Shown here: in pieces, positions 10,320 through 22,409 of the stretch
How positions within the stretch are numbered: the first letter of the stretch is position 1
How the letters are laid out: the number at the start of each line of letters is the position of its first letter
Assembly (NCBI GenBank): GCA_029953675.1
Contig: JAMWBK010000002.1
Location: 2,914,001 to 2,978,000 of the forward strand
Source: Rhodosorus marinus
Taxonomy: Eukaryota; Rhodophyta; Stylonematophyceae; Stylonematales; Stylonemataceae
Reading direction: 5' to 3'
Length of the DNA stretch: 64,000 nucleotides
Position numbers and translations under genes: made by a program
Notes under the pieces: generated by a model
The model's database searches: none
What the model was told of the DNA's origin: nothing
Seen by the model: only the letters and a program-made list of their open reading frames with translations

Positions 10320-11951
10320 ATCTCGGGAAGACACGAACCCCCGCAACCCCCCAAAAAGCAAAACAAAAACACGCACACAAGAACAGACCACCAAAGCAAC
10401 ACCAACAGCAAAAAAAGGAAGATTAACCGCTACCCACTTTCACAGGCAGCAAACCATAACCTAGTACACCATCCCTACCTTCACCTTCTCCCACGCCCCC
10501 ACACCCACTTCACCTTCTCACATCCCCAATACACAACCTCAACTCGTACCAAAGTCTCAATCTCCAAAAAACCCCCAATTCAATAGCCGGGAAAATCACC
10601 TCCAAAAACCACATAAAGAGCTCTTCCTTTGCACAGGCAAAAGCCCCCAAACACCAAAAAAAACATTCATGAGAGTCATCTGTCACCAAACTCGAAAAAA
10701 CTAGAACGGAACAAACTAGTCCCGCAGTGAGAAAAAACATAGAAGAAAACTATGCATCCAACTTCTGTCCAATGTTCACTTGTGAAAAGAAAAAAACTAA
10801 TTTTGTCGGCTTTTCGAAAATGGCCACCGATTCTTCCGCAAAACTCGGTACTTTTTTCATTGTGACACGGTGGACTGTCCCAATGGTCCCCTTCCCAATG
10901 CCAGCTATAGTATATTTTATAGTTAGTCCCATGCATATCTAGAATATTAATATTTTTCAGCTTGATTTGATAATCGTATTTGGCTTACAAAATACCGTTT
11001 TTCGGTGCTCTTTATTGTTCATTCATACATGTTACGAAACGTACTAATAATTACTATATGTACAGCCAGACTGTCCCACGAAAAAAGTCCCAATCTTTCT
11101 TTTTATGCACGCAAGAATCCTTCCAACGAACGGGGTGTAGAAAATTGCGTACACGGTTGAGGCCAAGCCAAGAAACCTGCCAATGGGAACTCCCTGCTAG
11201 CTGAATATCGCGAAATTGTAATGATAATCTAGTTCTTATATCGTTTTAACGGTAAATGATTCTTGTGCGGTGAAAGCAGTTTTCTTCAGTCGGGGGTTGT
11301 CAAAATCGTGCGGAGGAAAATGCGGGGGGGTTTTGCAAAAGGCGTTCAAGCGGGGTTTTTTGGGGGGTTGAGAGGGATAGTATATTATTCTTCTAAAATT
11401 CAGATATGTCTTTTTATGTGGTTTTCAGGTGGTCAAGGAGTGGATATTTCGTTTGGTTGCATAACAAAGAGCGATGCAGGAAGGGGTGGGGGGGGAGGGA
11501 ATAGATTTTAGCTATTGAGATGGCGCACGCTCGGGGAAAGGGCGACTTTTTTTTAGTTGATATGAACGATCGTTTCTGATGTCAGTTGATATAGTGTTCA
11601 AGGTTAGGGGGAAGGGAGAGGGTCGGAGGGTCAATAGCTGTTTTGGCCTGGCTGAAGGGGTATGCAAAATTTCTAATTAAAAAGAGGAGGAGGGTTTATT
11701 TTATTTAGTAAATTTTGTTGAAGTCCAATGGGTATGGGGGTGGAGGTGACTGTTCCAGTTCCTGTGGTTCTCTCTGACAGGTGACTCGGTTGGCTTTGCT
11801 GGATGATGTGTGGGTGACAAGGAATCTACGGCTAGAGGGCTTAGGATAGGGAGGGGAGAGGGAGAGATTTTGGAGGTGGGCTGTGAAGAGAGGGGATCCT
11901 TTTTTTTCTTTTTAGATTAGGAGGGGGCAAATGGGTTGGATGAGCAGGTAG
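10320..11951. promoter_or_regulatory. Divergent 1.6-kb intergenic region with opposite strand skews
   Basis: From 10320 to about 10740 the + strand is strongly A/C-rich (5' flank of the minus-strand BAR/J gene). From about 11264 to 11951 it is strongly G/T-rich (5' flank of the plus-strand starch synthase). The middle, 10740-11260, is AT-rich. No credible coding exon. It probably carries both promoters. Confidence 0.5.
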
Positions 11952-14900
11952 ATGGCGTTGTTTTCGTTGATTCGCAAGAAGGGCTCGGACGGTAAGTTCG
12001 AGCGCTGGGCGAATAATTTTGTTTCGGAGGATGATCAGCTTGCCGTTGCGTCCATAAACGAGCTTCAGGCAGAAATTATCGATGCGCAGAAAGTGGGCTA
12101 CGGGAACAGCTTGGATAAGCTATCGCTCCTAGAGACTGTCCTCGTGGCTCTGCTTGGCCATCCGGTACCGTTCGTAAAGGAGAGATCTGTGGTGCTTTTA
12201 AATGTCTTATACGATGGGCATCAATTGCAACTGGACGAAGCACTGCCGGTCACTGTCTCGTGTGTTGGCGAGACTCCAGAGATCGCAGTGCCCCTATTCT
12301 ACTCTCACGTGGAGCATTCGCACTCCCTCAAGTTCAGAATTTTCGGACCATCCGCAGAACAAAGCCAGCCTGCCTGGAGCGAAGCCGATGTACACTTGAA
12401 TGAAGATGTGGTTGAGGTTAGTTTGCCTCCCTTTGCTCGGAGTGGGTTTTACGATTGGATCATAGTTTCTCGGGATGGCTCAGTGGTGATTGAGATTGAT
12501 GATGAAAAGCGATTGCGAGGGAGGTTCATCGTTCAACCAGCGGGAGCCAGGGACATGGTCATCACCGAGGTCCCCGTTGACCAAGTCGGTGCGACATGGG
12601 ACGAATCTACCGGGGAGCTTACATCCAGAGGCTCTTTTGACGCTGTTATTGAGAAACTGCCAGAGTTGAAGCTGCGAGGGTCTTCCGCAGTTTATCTCAT
12701 GGGAGCACTTGAAAGACCTAATGATGATTCTGAAGCATCACCTTTTAACGTCACTGATCGAAAGCGAGTTGCTACTGTCCTGGGCGGAGCGAAGAGTTTT
12801 CAGAATCTCGTTCGGGAGATTCAGAGGCTGGACATGATTCCAATCCTAGATGGCATCGAGAGAGTGGCAAGAAACCGCGCTCATAGGAAGTATCGCCCGT
12901 TCATGGTGCAGACCGTCGACAATACGGGGGCGATGTTCACGCATCCAGGCACGGACGGCCGAGAAGTACAGTGGGAACAGTCCGGGCTGCTGAACTACCG
13001 GGACATAAGAGTATGGGATCTGATGATCGAGGAGATTAAGTATTTGGCGAACGAGTACGGAATTCGAGGAGTGCGACTGGATAACGGGCAGAGCTACCCT
13101 CCAATAATGGCCTTGGACACAGAAGAAATGTTTGCTCGCGATCCTGATGGCGAGCTGCACTATTCCAAAAGTGAAATATTCTACGGCCTTGTTGTTAAGG
13201 CGAATGAGGAAGTCGGATATTGGACCTCAGATTCAGCGCTTGAGTTCAACTATCCGAATCCTTTCCTCGTGAAGTTTGCGAGAGAAATGTGGCATACATA
13301 CCCAAATTTCTATATCATATCCGAGTGCCATTTCCAGAGGGAGGCGCTTCTTACTAGCTCAGGTGCAATCGTGCATTCCGTGCGAGTGCCTCAGATTCTT
13401 GCGTCGATTGGCGGCAAATCGCTGAGAAGGGATGGAACAGTGGCCGGTATCAGGGCAGACAAACGTTCCAGTGCTAGAACCTTGTCTAGACTAATGAAGA
13501 ACGAGAGCATGTTCTTGCCAAAGGGAGCCCTGGTGATCAACTGTACCTGCACTCATCTTTCACCATATCCCTCTGTGATGCTTGGTCGTCGGGCGTGGGT
13601 AGCTGTTGATATTATTCACTTCCTACCGGGCATTCCTATGTTGGTGAGTCCCATCAGAGTGGAGGCAAATCGCTTCTACATCGCCGCTACAGTAGTTTAC
13701 ACCTAACCATGAGCTCCCCTCTCTGATCACCTACACAGTTGTATGGAGAAGAAACGGGTTCAACGTATCGTCTGAACATGGCACCAGTAACAAATAATGA
13801 AGAGGACTCAATTTATGATGTCAACTACGACTCTTTGCTCCCGAGATCACCAAGAAAGAAGAAACCCATTGCTGAACCAACGCTGCCCAAAGCTGGCATG
13901 AAGAGGTCTTCTTCGAAACTGGCCTTAAGAAAATCCGGATCGTTCTTGAACATGAAGAGAGAGGGCTCCATATCCAATCTTGCAAAGTCTGCTTCTCAGA
14001 ACCTTTCTCCTGTACGAACATGCCTTCCACAGCGCAGCGTACTCGTCTAGTTGCTTGCATGGCTTGGACTGATGCGAAACGCTTTCTTGTTTGTTGCCTG
14101 TCACGTACTAGGCGGGATCTGGGGCAAATACGCCGAGAAGACAACCTGTGAGTAGTACAACGAGACGTACAGCAAGCAACAGAATCTAGGGGATCCTCTG
14201 ACCAATTTTTTCAATCGATTCTGAACAGGTTCGAAATGTATCTCTCTCAGATATGAAGAGCATGAACGTGAGGAGCGTTAGCGCTGAAGACTTCAGGCAA
14301 CTGGCTATCATGGATCAGCGCACAAAAGCGGAGTTGGGACCGCATAAGGGCTTCGATATTTCTCAGATTCTTGGCCATTATGAGCACCGATTCATGCTTC
14401 GTCAAGAGCACAAAATCTTCCGCACCGGGGTAGTGCACAATGTTCCGGTTGCGCCGCAGCAGGAGGATCAGGTTTTTGCGTTCGCTAGGGTTACGGAAGA
14501 GGAGTTCGCGCTAGTGGTGATAAACCTCAAGAGCGAACAGGATGGGAGTGAGTATGAACACCCTGTGACAGTGGATCTCAAGCTGTCCTCACTGCTTCCT
14601 ATTCTCCCGGAGACGCTGACGCAGAAGCTCGGTAGCGTCTGCAAAGTGGTTGACATGCTTTCTAGTGAGGAGACCTCAACACAGCTTTTCACCCTCGAAG
14701 AACTTATGTTCAGAGGCTACTCGGCAGAAGTGAGCGCTATGGCTAGCGTGTGCTTCCGCTTCGAACCTTTGCCGATGTCGGAGGCGCTGAGAAGGGAGCA
14801 TTTCGATCAAGCATTAAACCGTTTGCAAAACGAGCATGAGAGCATTACGGATCCACGGGAGAACCACCTGATGTCTCTCGTATCAAGAAGCGCAGCTGAG

Positions 14901-17068
14901 TCGCTGGATTCCTTCGCACAGGCGATCAAGCAGGTTTTGGAAGGGTTTGAGAAGCTTGATATGCACGAGGCACATGAGCAATACTTGTTCCAGATAATAT
15001 TCCAACGCGCTAGCCAGCTGCACTACCTGGTAACCTACGAGGGATACATGAAACCTACAGACTTCGACCCACCGACGGGTGAGCGAATTGTCAGCTATCT
15101 TAGTATCCTGGCTTGCTCTGGAAGAAGTGAGAAGCTGAAAACGTTTGCCAGGGGGTTGGTAGAAAAGGTGAAGACAATAGGGCCGATAGTCTTTGCAGCC
15201 CCGGAACTCGGGCGCTTCAGCACTGCTGGTGGTCTCGGGGTAATGGTAGACGAACTCACGAAAGGAATGGTCTCCCTTGGAATGGAAGTCTACGTCATTT
15301 CACCTGTGTACACGGTTAACCGCAAGGGTGAAACCGGTTACCTTCAGCGAGATGGATTCCAGTGGACAAGAAATATTGATGTCAACCTTGGCACTCATGT
15401 TGTAACCTGCGGGATGTACGAGGGACAGGAACATGGTGTTAACCTCATTTTTATTGAGAGAGGCGACTACTTTCCAAAGGTTTATGCGGATGCGGGATCT
15501 CAGGAGAGACTCTTGCAGACGATTATTCTCATGTCACTCGGTTCTCTCGAAGCATGCTGTCACAAGGGTCTGGTACCTGCCGTTTTCGTGACGAATGACT
15601 GGATGCCCGCGATGGCAGCTGGATACGCGAAGAACGGCTTCTTTGGATCATACTTTGACAATACAACGTTCTTCCACATCATTCACAATCTTGGTGATGG
15701 TGCATACGAGGGAAGAGTGTACCCGTCACCGCAACAGGGTCTCTTCGAGTCGGTGCATCGACTACCCACTCATGTGCTCGTCGATCCTTGGTGGGCGCAG
15801 AAGATTGTGAACCCCTCCAGGTGTGCTTTACTCTGTTCCGATTCCTGGGGCACGGTTTCTCCGTCATATCTTGAGGAACTCCTGGCGGGTCATCCTCTCA
15901 AAGTGGCTCTTGAGAGCGCGAAAAAGCCGTTTGGTTTCCCGAACGGTATCAGGCAAGCAGACAGAGAAAGGCTGCTTCGCGAAAAGGGTGCGCAAGACCA
16001 TGCTGCGGCGAAGGAACTCCTTCAGCAAAAGTATTTTGGTTTTGAGCGTGGAGATCCTTCCATCCCTCTTCTCGCCTTTGTTGGCCGGATCACGTCCCAG
16101 AAAGGTGTCCACATGATCCTGAATGCAGTAGATGAACTGGTCAATCACACAGGTGGAAAAATTCAGATTATCGTCGGTGGTCCAGCAACATATTCGGATG
16201 ATTACTCTGCGTCATGTGCTCGTCACATGCAAGATCTGAGAAATCGCCACAGGTGGTGCTTCTGGGCCGCTCCGGACGAATTCTTCACTGATGGCCCCAC
16301 TGTAAATTTAGGAGCTGACTTTGGACTTATGCCGTCAGTTTTTGAGCCTGGAGGCATTGTACAGCAAGAATTCTTCGTGGCTGGCACACCGGTCATCGCG
16401 TACCGCACCGGAGGCCTTAAGGATACGGTACATGAGTGGAACGCCATTTCAAGAGAAGGGAACGGGTTCACATTTGAAAACTACAACCATGGCGATTTCA
16501 CTTTCGCCGTAAAGAGGGCGCTACGGGTGTTCTCCATGCATAACGACTATCTGGAGCTAAGACGGTCGGCGTATGACACGACAATCGATGTTGCCCAAGT
16601 TGCATGGGCATGGTATGTACATACACGACAGTCAAAGAGTAGCGAGTGAGATCGAGGGATACTGATGTTGACGTTTTTGCTTTGCCCGCTCTAATTTCTT
16701 TCAGGACGAGCGAGTTCCACAGATTGCGCAACGCGATGTTCACAAGACATCACATGCTTGAGGATGATATGAAGGAGGCTGTGCTAACCGACTCTGACTC
16801 ATCCTATGAGTTGGTGAGCAGCACACGAGCCGTCAAGATAGAGTACATGGGAGGAGGAACCTCAGTTTCCGTGAAGGGAGCTTTTGACGGCTGGAACCAG
16901 AGCTGGCCAATGAAGATGAGAGATGACGGGGTTGCTGAAATCTGGTTGCGTCTTGCGCCCGGTGATTATACCCACAAGTTCCTGGTTGACGGCCAGTGGG
17001 TTGTTGCTCCGGATGCTCCGAAGAAGGAGGAAGATGGCTTTGAAAACAATCTCCTGGTTGTACCTTAA
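11952..17068 (+). CDS. Starch/glycogen synthase: GH13-like + GT5 + CBM48, five exons
   Basis: Exons 11952-13643, 13739-14011, 14112-14147 (36-base microexon), 14229-16612 and 16705-17068 sum to 1582 residues with phases closing. Residues about 70-200 look like a beta-sandwich; about 240-600 are an alpha-amylase-like barrel with GVRLDN (Asp377, nucleophile position), IISECHF (Glu458, acid/base position) and GIPMLLYGEE. The usual NHD of region IV is not evident, so hydrolytic activity is doubtful. After a basic Ser-rich linker comes GT5: PIVFAAPELGRFSTAGGLGV from about 985, FVTNDWMPAM, FVGRITSQKGVHM and SVFEPGGIVQQEFF. The last exon encodes a CBM48/AMPK-beta-type glycogen-binding module (GAFDGWNQSWPM, HKFLVDGQW, ENNLLVV). 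It extends alpha-1,4-glucan chains; donor preference (UDP- or ADP-glucose) cannot be read here. The KTGGL motif of plant/bacterial enzymes is replaced by TAGGL. Confidence 0.93.
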
Positions 17069-17433
17069 GTATGCCACTTGCCATCTTCGTCAGTAGCCAC
17101 TGATGAGCGCGAGCCGACGAGTGGGCTTTACCGTGCAACTAATCGATTAACATGTAGGGGTCCATCTCGGATGGCACAATGATTCGTTCGGGACATCAGA
17201 ATCGATGTGCTCTCAGGGCGGGGGATGAGATTTGCAAAATGGCGTTGCTTAACTCGCTCTTGGGCGCGCTCACATGAACTCACGAAAGTTCTATGAAATA
17301 GGTGTTTGAGAATATCTGTTTTACTATAGTTCAAAAAAAAAACCCTCCGAGGATGCCATTCTTAAATATTTGCTTGAAACGAATAGTCGCGACGTCAGGT
17401 CTGTTGCCACAGCTACTGTCCCAAGCTAACCCA
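17069..17433. terminator. Convergent 3' ends of starch synthase and OXA1
   Basis: A 365-base gap between two stop codons; it must hold both 3' UTRs and polyadenylation sites. An A-run at 17333-17342 is the only simple sequence. Nothing else seen. Confidence 0.35.
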
Positions 17434-18531
17434 CTAGAACACTGGTTTCCTCACCTTTCGGCGAGTGCTGGTTAGGAAGACTTCATCTACACTTTGCTGC
17501 CTGCCTGGTACGTATGACAAGGCGGCGTCCAAGTCACCCATCCTATCTGGTGCCTTCTCTTCAGAAATCTTTGTCTTCAGGACATCGTGCTTTTGCTTCT
17601 TCTCCCTCAAAAGTATAGGCAGGATGTAAGAGCTCCTCAACCCGTAGTTGATTAGAGCAGAGAAAAAGGCGTTCGGAATCCAATAGAAGAATATTGCAGC
17701 AGGTACTTTCCATGTGAACGCCAACGCCATCACCGAGAAGCCACGACCCACCCATTTAACTAACACGGCTCCCGTTTTCGAAGTGTCTTGTGGATTAATT
17801 GCTCGCTGAAACTCCATCAACCCAAGGGTAGTTGCGAACGATAAAAAGGGCGCTATGTGCAAGTCATCCGATTTGGTGAGGTCCTGGAGCCAATAAACAC
17901 CCCCTGTCTTAAGCGAATCGTCGTTCTCAGCGAGATAAGTAAGACTTCGATACATGCTAAGGAAGATCGGCATTTGGCATAAAGGCCCCAGAATTCCTTT
18001 CATAATACTCCCCTGTCTCCCCATAAGCTCCTGAATTTTCTGCTGTTCCTTCTTTGCCTCGTCAACCATACCTTGTTGAGCGTATGCCTTGGCCTTTTCA
18101 GTCAACGCTGATACCTGTGGTTGAACAGCCCGCATATTCTCCGAGAATTTGACGCCCAAGATGTTCGCCGGCATCACGATTATTCGCATCGCCGCCGTCG
18201 TAAGCAAGATCGTTCCCCACCAAGGCAATCCAATATACTCATTGGCACTTCTCAACACAAACCGCATCGGATGCCACCAAGCAAAAGACTCCTCCCGCTC
18301 ACCAAACGTTGAACCTTCCGCCACCCTTTTGGCTATGTCGATGATTCTCCGCGCGGTATCATCGGCAGGCGTTCCACCACTCCCGTCACCATCATCACCA
18401 TCACAATCAATACCGGACATAAACCCCCGACTCAACACAGGGCGACCCAAATGACCCCCATAATGCCCCCTCTCCGCCCTACGCAACAACGACAGGCACC
18501 TCAACATCCTGACCAAAGAAAACCGAAACAC
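17434..18531 (-). CDS. OXA1: Mitochondrial OXA1/YidC/Alb3 membrane insertase
   Basis: A single-exon gene of 365 residues. The N-terminus is Arg-rich with Leu/Phe and few acidic residues up to about residue 36, a mitochondrial presequence. The YidC/Oxa1 core follows: EYIGLPWWGTILLTTAAMRI, then a charged loop (KAKAYAQQGMVDEAKKEQQK), GPLCQMPIFLSMYRSLTYL, LSFATTLGLMEFQ and VPAAIFFYWIPNAFFS, consistent with five transmembrane segments. The C-terminal tail is basic (REKKQKHDVLKTKI, RRKVRKPVF), as in ribosome-binding OXA1 tails. It inserts mitochondrially encoded proteins into the inner membrane. A plastid ALB3 is less likely given the presequence. Confidence 0.92.
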   Translation of the reverse strand: MFRFSLVRMLRCLSLLRRAERGHYGGHLGRPVLSRGFMSGIDCDGDDGDGSGGTPADDTARRIIDIAKRVAEGSTFGEREESFAWWHPMRFVLRSANEYIGLPWWGTILLTTAAMRIIVMPANILGVKFSENMRAVQPQVSALTEKAKAYAQQGMVDEAKKEQQKIQELMGRQGSIMKGILGPLCQMPIFLSMYRSLTYLAENDDSLKTGGVYWLQDLTKSDDLHIAPFLSFATTLGLMEFQRAINPQDTSKTGAVLVKWVGRGFSVMALAFTWKVPAAIFFYWIPNAFFSALINYGLRSSYILPILLREKKQKHDVLKTKISEEKAPDRMGDLDAALSYVPGRQQSVDEVFLTSTRRKVRKPVF

Positions 18532-20105
18532 ACACCTCCCCCTCCCCTTCTACCCCCAAAAAAACCTCAAAAACTCACAACAAGCCCAAAGCCCTTTTAC
18601 TCAAAACTTCCAAAATCCCACTAAACACCCCTCCAACGCCCCGTACACCCTTCGATCCTCCTCCCCAAAACCTCAGAATTCCAAAAACCTGATCCTTTAA
18701 AATCAAACCACTGCACAATATATCCAAAACCAAGACCAAAAACATCAAACCTCCTTCCCTTCACCATCCACTTCTCAATCCAAACAGACCCGATCCTAAG
18801 TCTCTTCACCCTCTCCAAGACGCTTTCTACGGAAGACCAATTTTTTTCATCATGGATCCGTCTGCGGTCGTCGAACTAACTAATTTAAAATAAATTATCC
18901 ATATATCTATTTTTAAGTCGATTTACAAGTTTTTATATGACACGTGTTTTTAGTGTTCAATTATTTATTGACAAGTGTTGATTGTGATTATTTATATCCA
19001 ATATATTTTAGATACGTGTTGTACGTAACTAATTAAAAGTTAACACGTGTGGAATACCAAATTGCTTCTGGACGGAGACTTTTGGATCAGTCACCAGAGG
19101 ACTGGACAAGACAAAGAGAGTGTATCCCTCGGTAAGCATATGCCCAGACGAGTACGCCCTTTGAAAGGAAGCCGAAACCACACAACTTGTTACATATTCG
19201 GGGCAGGATCACCTTCAAGAAACAGTCAAAGGGTGAAGCTGCAGAAGCTCGCACCTAGGGCGATGTCAGGAGTCGTGATGCACATAAATAATGCCCGTTG
19301 TGGCGGCGGTATAGGTTAGGACTCTTGTTAACAACCCTACCAGTATCCTTGCCAGTAGAAGTCAAGTTCGTCCGCGCGGAAAAGACGAAAAAAGAAACTA
19401 AACAAAAACCCAATAAAGAACGGCGATAAAGACCAATTCGCAAAATTTAAAATGGAATAAGTGTTCTTATTTATCAATTAAATATTAACAAGTGTCTTTT
19501 CAATATTTATATCGAATAATATCTAGAGACGTGTCCTTCGTAGCTAATCAATTATTTACGCGTGTATGTGTCTGGTTGGTATGATGATAGTATTTATTTT
19601 TGGCGAAAGACAGTAAATTTTGACCAATGAGGAATATAGAAGGGTGGTAATATAGCGAATGGTTGTGATACACGTGTCCTTGAATTTCATCTTTTCCGTT
19701 ACTTTGGGTCGTGAAGGGATAAGGAGATTGATCGTTCAGCGGGGTAGGCGTTCTAACCGTCAGCATGATTTCTGAATTGATGTTGAGCTCTGATCAATAC
19801 TGAGCCTGCTCTTTGAAAGAGCTAGTTCAATCCCTAAATTTCGGAGTATCTGAATTTGACGTAAGGGATGATCAGAGCCGATTGTGGATCTGGACCTATC
19901 GACGTTCGGAGAATCCATTGCGCACGACTGTGGCACTTTTACACGTGCTACGTACTCAGTAGCATCGATCGGGAACAAGGTTCGTAGCTTGAGGTTTCCT
20001 TGAGGCAGTAAGACCCGATAGGATCAGCGATTGAGCTCGGGGGAAGGTTGCGTGGATTTTTTTTGCGTGGGGATTCCAGGCTTGGATTGTCAAGGATAAG
20101 AAAAA
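18532..20105. promoter_or_regulatory. Divergent 1.6-kb region between OXA1 and lipocalin
   Basis: 18532-18840 is strongly A/C-rich on the + strand (OXA1 5' flank). 18880-19560 is AT-rich with several CACGTG/ACGTGT words and a diverged repeat pair. 20020-20105 is G/T-rich just before the lipocalin start. No coding exon recognised. Confidence 0.5.
18930..19570. repeat. Diverged repeat pair rich in CACGTG-like words
   Basis: Segment 18930-19052 (ACACGTGTTTTTAG ... TTATATCCAATATAT ... GATACGTGTTGTACGTAACT ... AACACGTGTG) resembles 19455-19570 (TAAGTGTTCTTA ... TTATATCGAATAATAT ... GAGACGTGTCCTTCGTAGCT ... ACGCGTGTATG) in the same order and spacing. E-box/G-box-like CACGTG occurs within. Possibly duplicated cis elements or a decayed mobile element. 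Confidence 0.45.
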
Positions 20106-20714
20106 ATGGGCGGAAGCACGTCGAAGGAAGAGTTGGTCCCGCTGGAGGTGGTGGATCACGTCGATCTGGAGAAGTACGTGGGGATGTGGTACGAGTACGG
20201 GAGATACCCCAACAGGTTTCAGGCAGAGGATGGAGAAAATGTAACTGCTACGTATACGCTAAACGAAGACGAGACCATAAAGGTTGTCAATGAAGAATTT
20301 ATTGAGGGCAAGAAGAAAACTATCAATGGGAAGGCGTGGGTCCATAACAAAGAGGAGTCTACGAGTAAGCTGAAGGTTTCCTTCTTCTGGCCTTTTGCTG
20401 GGAACTACTGGGTGATCCAACTCGGTGAAAACTACGGTTAGTCAAGCCATCTCCTCCGTTCTCGATCGAAAGCTAGCTCTTCTTGTTACATATGGTTACC
20501 ATTGTTTGAGTGTGCTTCTCCATCGGCTACAGAATACGCGGTCGTTGGGGAGCCAAAGAGGAAATATCTCTGGATTCTGTCCCGAACTACAGAGATTCCA
20601 GAGGAGATTGTATCCTCCATACTGACTAAACTGAAGGAGCAAGGTTATGATCCAGAAAAAGTGAAAATGACGAAGCAGGTTCCCCCACGCGAGGAAGCGA
20701 CAAACACGGCCTAA
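20106..20714 (+). CDS. Lipocalin (Blc / apolipoprotein D / TIL type), two exons
   Basis: Exons 20106-20436 and 20533-20714 join in phase 1 to 170 residues. The GxW signature lies in YVGMWYEYGRYPN; the barrel continues through VTATYTLNEDETIKVVNEE, LKVSFFWPFAGNYWVIQL and, across the intron, EYAVVGEPKRKYLWILSR, the family's C-terminal Arg-containing motif. There is no signal peptide: the protein starts MGGSTSKEE, with Gly2 and Ser/Thr at 4-6, an N-myristoylation-like context. Blc/TIL lipocalins bind lipids and protect membranes under oxidative, temperature or salt stress. The gene ends 226 bases from the convergent KAS II gene. Confidence 0.93.
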
Positions 20715-20940
20715 CGATGTAGGCTGGTTTTTTCCAGCCAACGGTCGTACCGTATCTAAATCACAGCTTTTCTGAGACCGCTTTCTGGTGTTGCACGATC
20801 TGATCGTATTGCATAAGGTGCATTCGCACCTCTTGCTCTTACCCTTGACCGAACTATGTTGTTTAAAAACCCATTGTCCGACGCCGGGAGATATGCGTCC
20901 ATGCACATCGTTCCGACCTCTATTTCTTTCTGTGCTTTAC

Positions 20941-22409
20941 TTAGTCGTTGTACTTTCCGAAAATGACTGAACTGTTGTGGCCACCGAATCCGAACGAGTT
21001 GCTGATGGCAACGTTCACGGTATGGTCCTTGGCCTCGTTCGGAACAATGTCTATGTCTAATCCGTCCTCGGGGTCGTCATTGTTAATCGTCGGATGTAAC
21101 TTGGAGCGCTGGATAGCCTTAATCGTGGCGACCGCTTCCAAGCCGCCCGCACCACCCAAAGCGTGACCAATCATTGACTTGGTAGCGTTCATCTTCACTT
21201 TGTCGGTGTGTCCAGCAAAAATTTTCTGTCAATTCGGAGCAAAACAATCAGAAACAAGGGAACCGTCAGCACGACTCAAACGCCAGGAACGAAGATCTTG
21301 AAGGCTTGCGCAGGCCTCGGTCAACTCACCTTGACGGCGTTATATTCGGCCATGTCACCTGCTGGTGTAGAAGTAGCGTGGGCATTGATGTAATTCACAT
21401 CTCCGGGAGAAATTTGAGCGTCGTTCATGGCATTCGTCAGACACGCTGAAACCATCATACCATCCGGCCGAGGTTCAGTCATGTGATACCCGTCGCAAGT
21501 GTGCGCGCCGCCAAGGTACTCGCAGATAATATTTGCGCCTCTAGCTTTTGCGTGCTCCAAGCTCTCAAGAACCACCAGACCACCGCCCTCTCCCATAACG
21601 AACCCATCTCGACCCTTGTCCCATGGCCTGCTAGCTTTCTCTGGCTCCGCGTTCCGTGAGGAAACTGCCCGGCAGGCTATGAAACCGCCCAAACCAATGG
21701 GTTCGATAGCCGCCTCAACACCTCCGGCCAGCATCAGATCTGCTTCTCCGCGCATGATGTGCATCGCCGCAGTGTTTATAGCATAATTTCCGGTTGCGCA
21801 TGCTGTTGAAACGGAATAGTTGGGGCCCATGAATCCTAGATCTATAGCGAGCAGCCCGCTGCCCATGTTTGTAATCGCATATGGAATAAAGAAGGGCGAT
21901 ACTCGGGAGTAATCCCTTGTGTTGAGCATTTCTGCAGCAGCTGAGTATACCTTAAGGCCGCCCATTCCACTACCACAAATGATTCCGCACCTAAACTTGT
22001 CCAGCGCCTCATTTGCTTCCGATCCTGGCTCCAGTCCAGCATCGATCAGCGCCTTCTTCCCGCCGATGATTGAATACAGGAGGAACGGATCGAGTCTCCT
22101 CACGAGCTTGGGTGTAACAAACTCCTTGGCATTGATCATATCCGGGGAAATCTCGGCCGCGATTTTTGTATTCCAGCTTTCCACGTCGAACTTCTGGACT
22201 GTTCTCACCCCGCTCTTCCCTTCCAACAGCGAGTCATAAAAAACATCCGGGTCGGTCCCAAAGCAGGACACAACCCCTTGCCCAGTGATCACCACGCGCT
22301 TGCGACCATCCAGACGAGTGTTCGCACTCATCCGAATCCGACTTGCATTTTTTACCCTCCTCTGTCCACCCAAATCTCTGCCACCACCAGTGACAACGAA
22401 CGCAGCCAT
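20941..22409 (-). CDS. 3-oxoacyl-ACP synthase II (KAS II / FabF type), plastid-targeted, two exons
   Basis: Exons 22409-21330 and 21225-20941 join in phase 0 to 454 residues. The mature enzyme starts near RKRVVITGQGVVSCFG. The active-site Cys is in STACATGN, the two His in NAHATSTPAGD and SMIGHALGG, and the conserved Lys in ATKSMIGH; the end SNSFGFGGHNSS is typical. It elongates acyl-ACP with malonyl-ACP in fatty acid synthesis. The N-terminal ~45 residues (MAAFVVTGG, then basic, Ser/Arg-rich) look like a plastid transit peptide with a Phe near the start, a feature known in red algal and glaucophyte plastid proteins. The ATG at 22409 is chosen because further upstream the frame runs into the G/T-rich flank. 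Confidence 0.95.
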
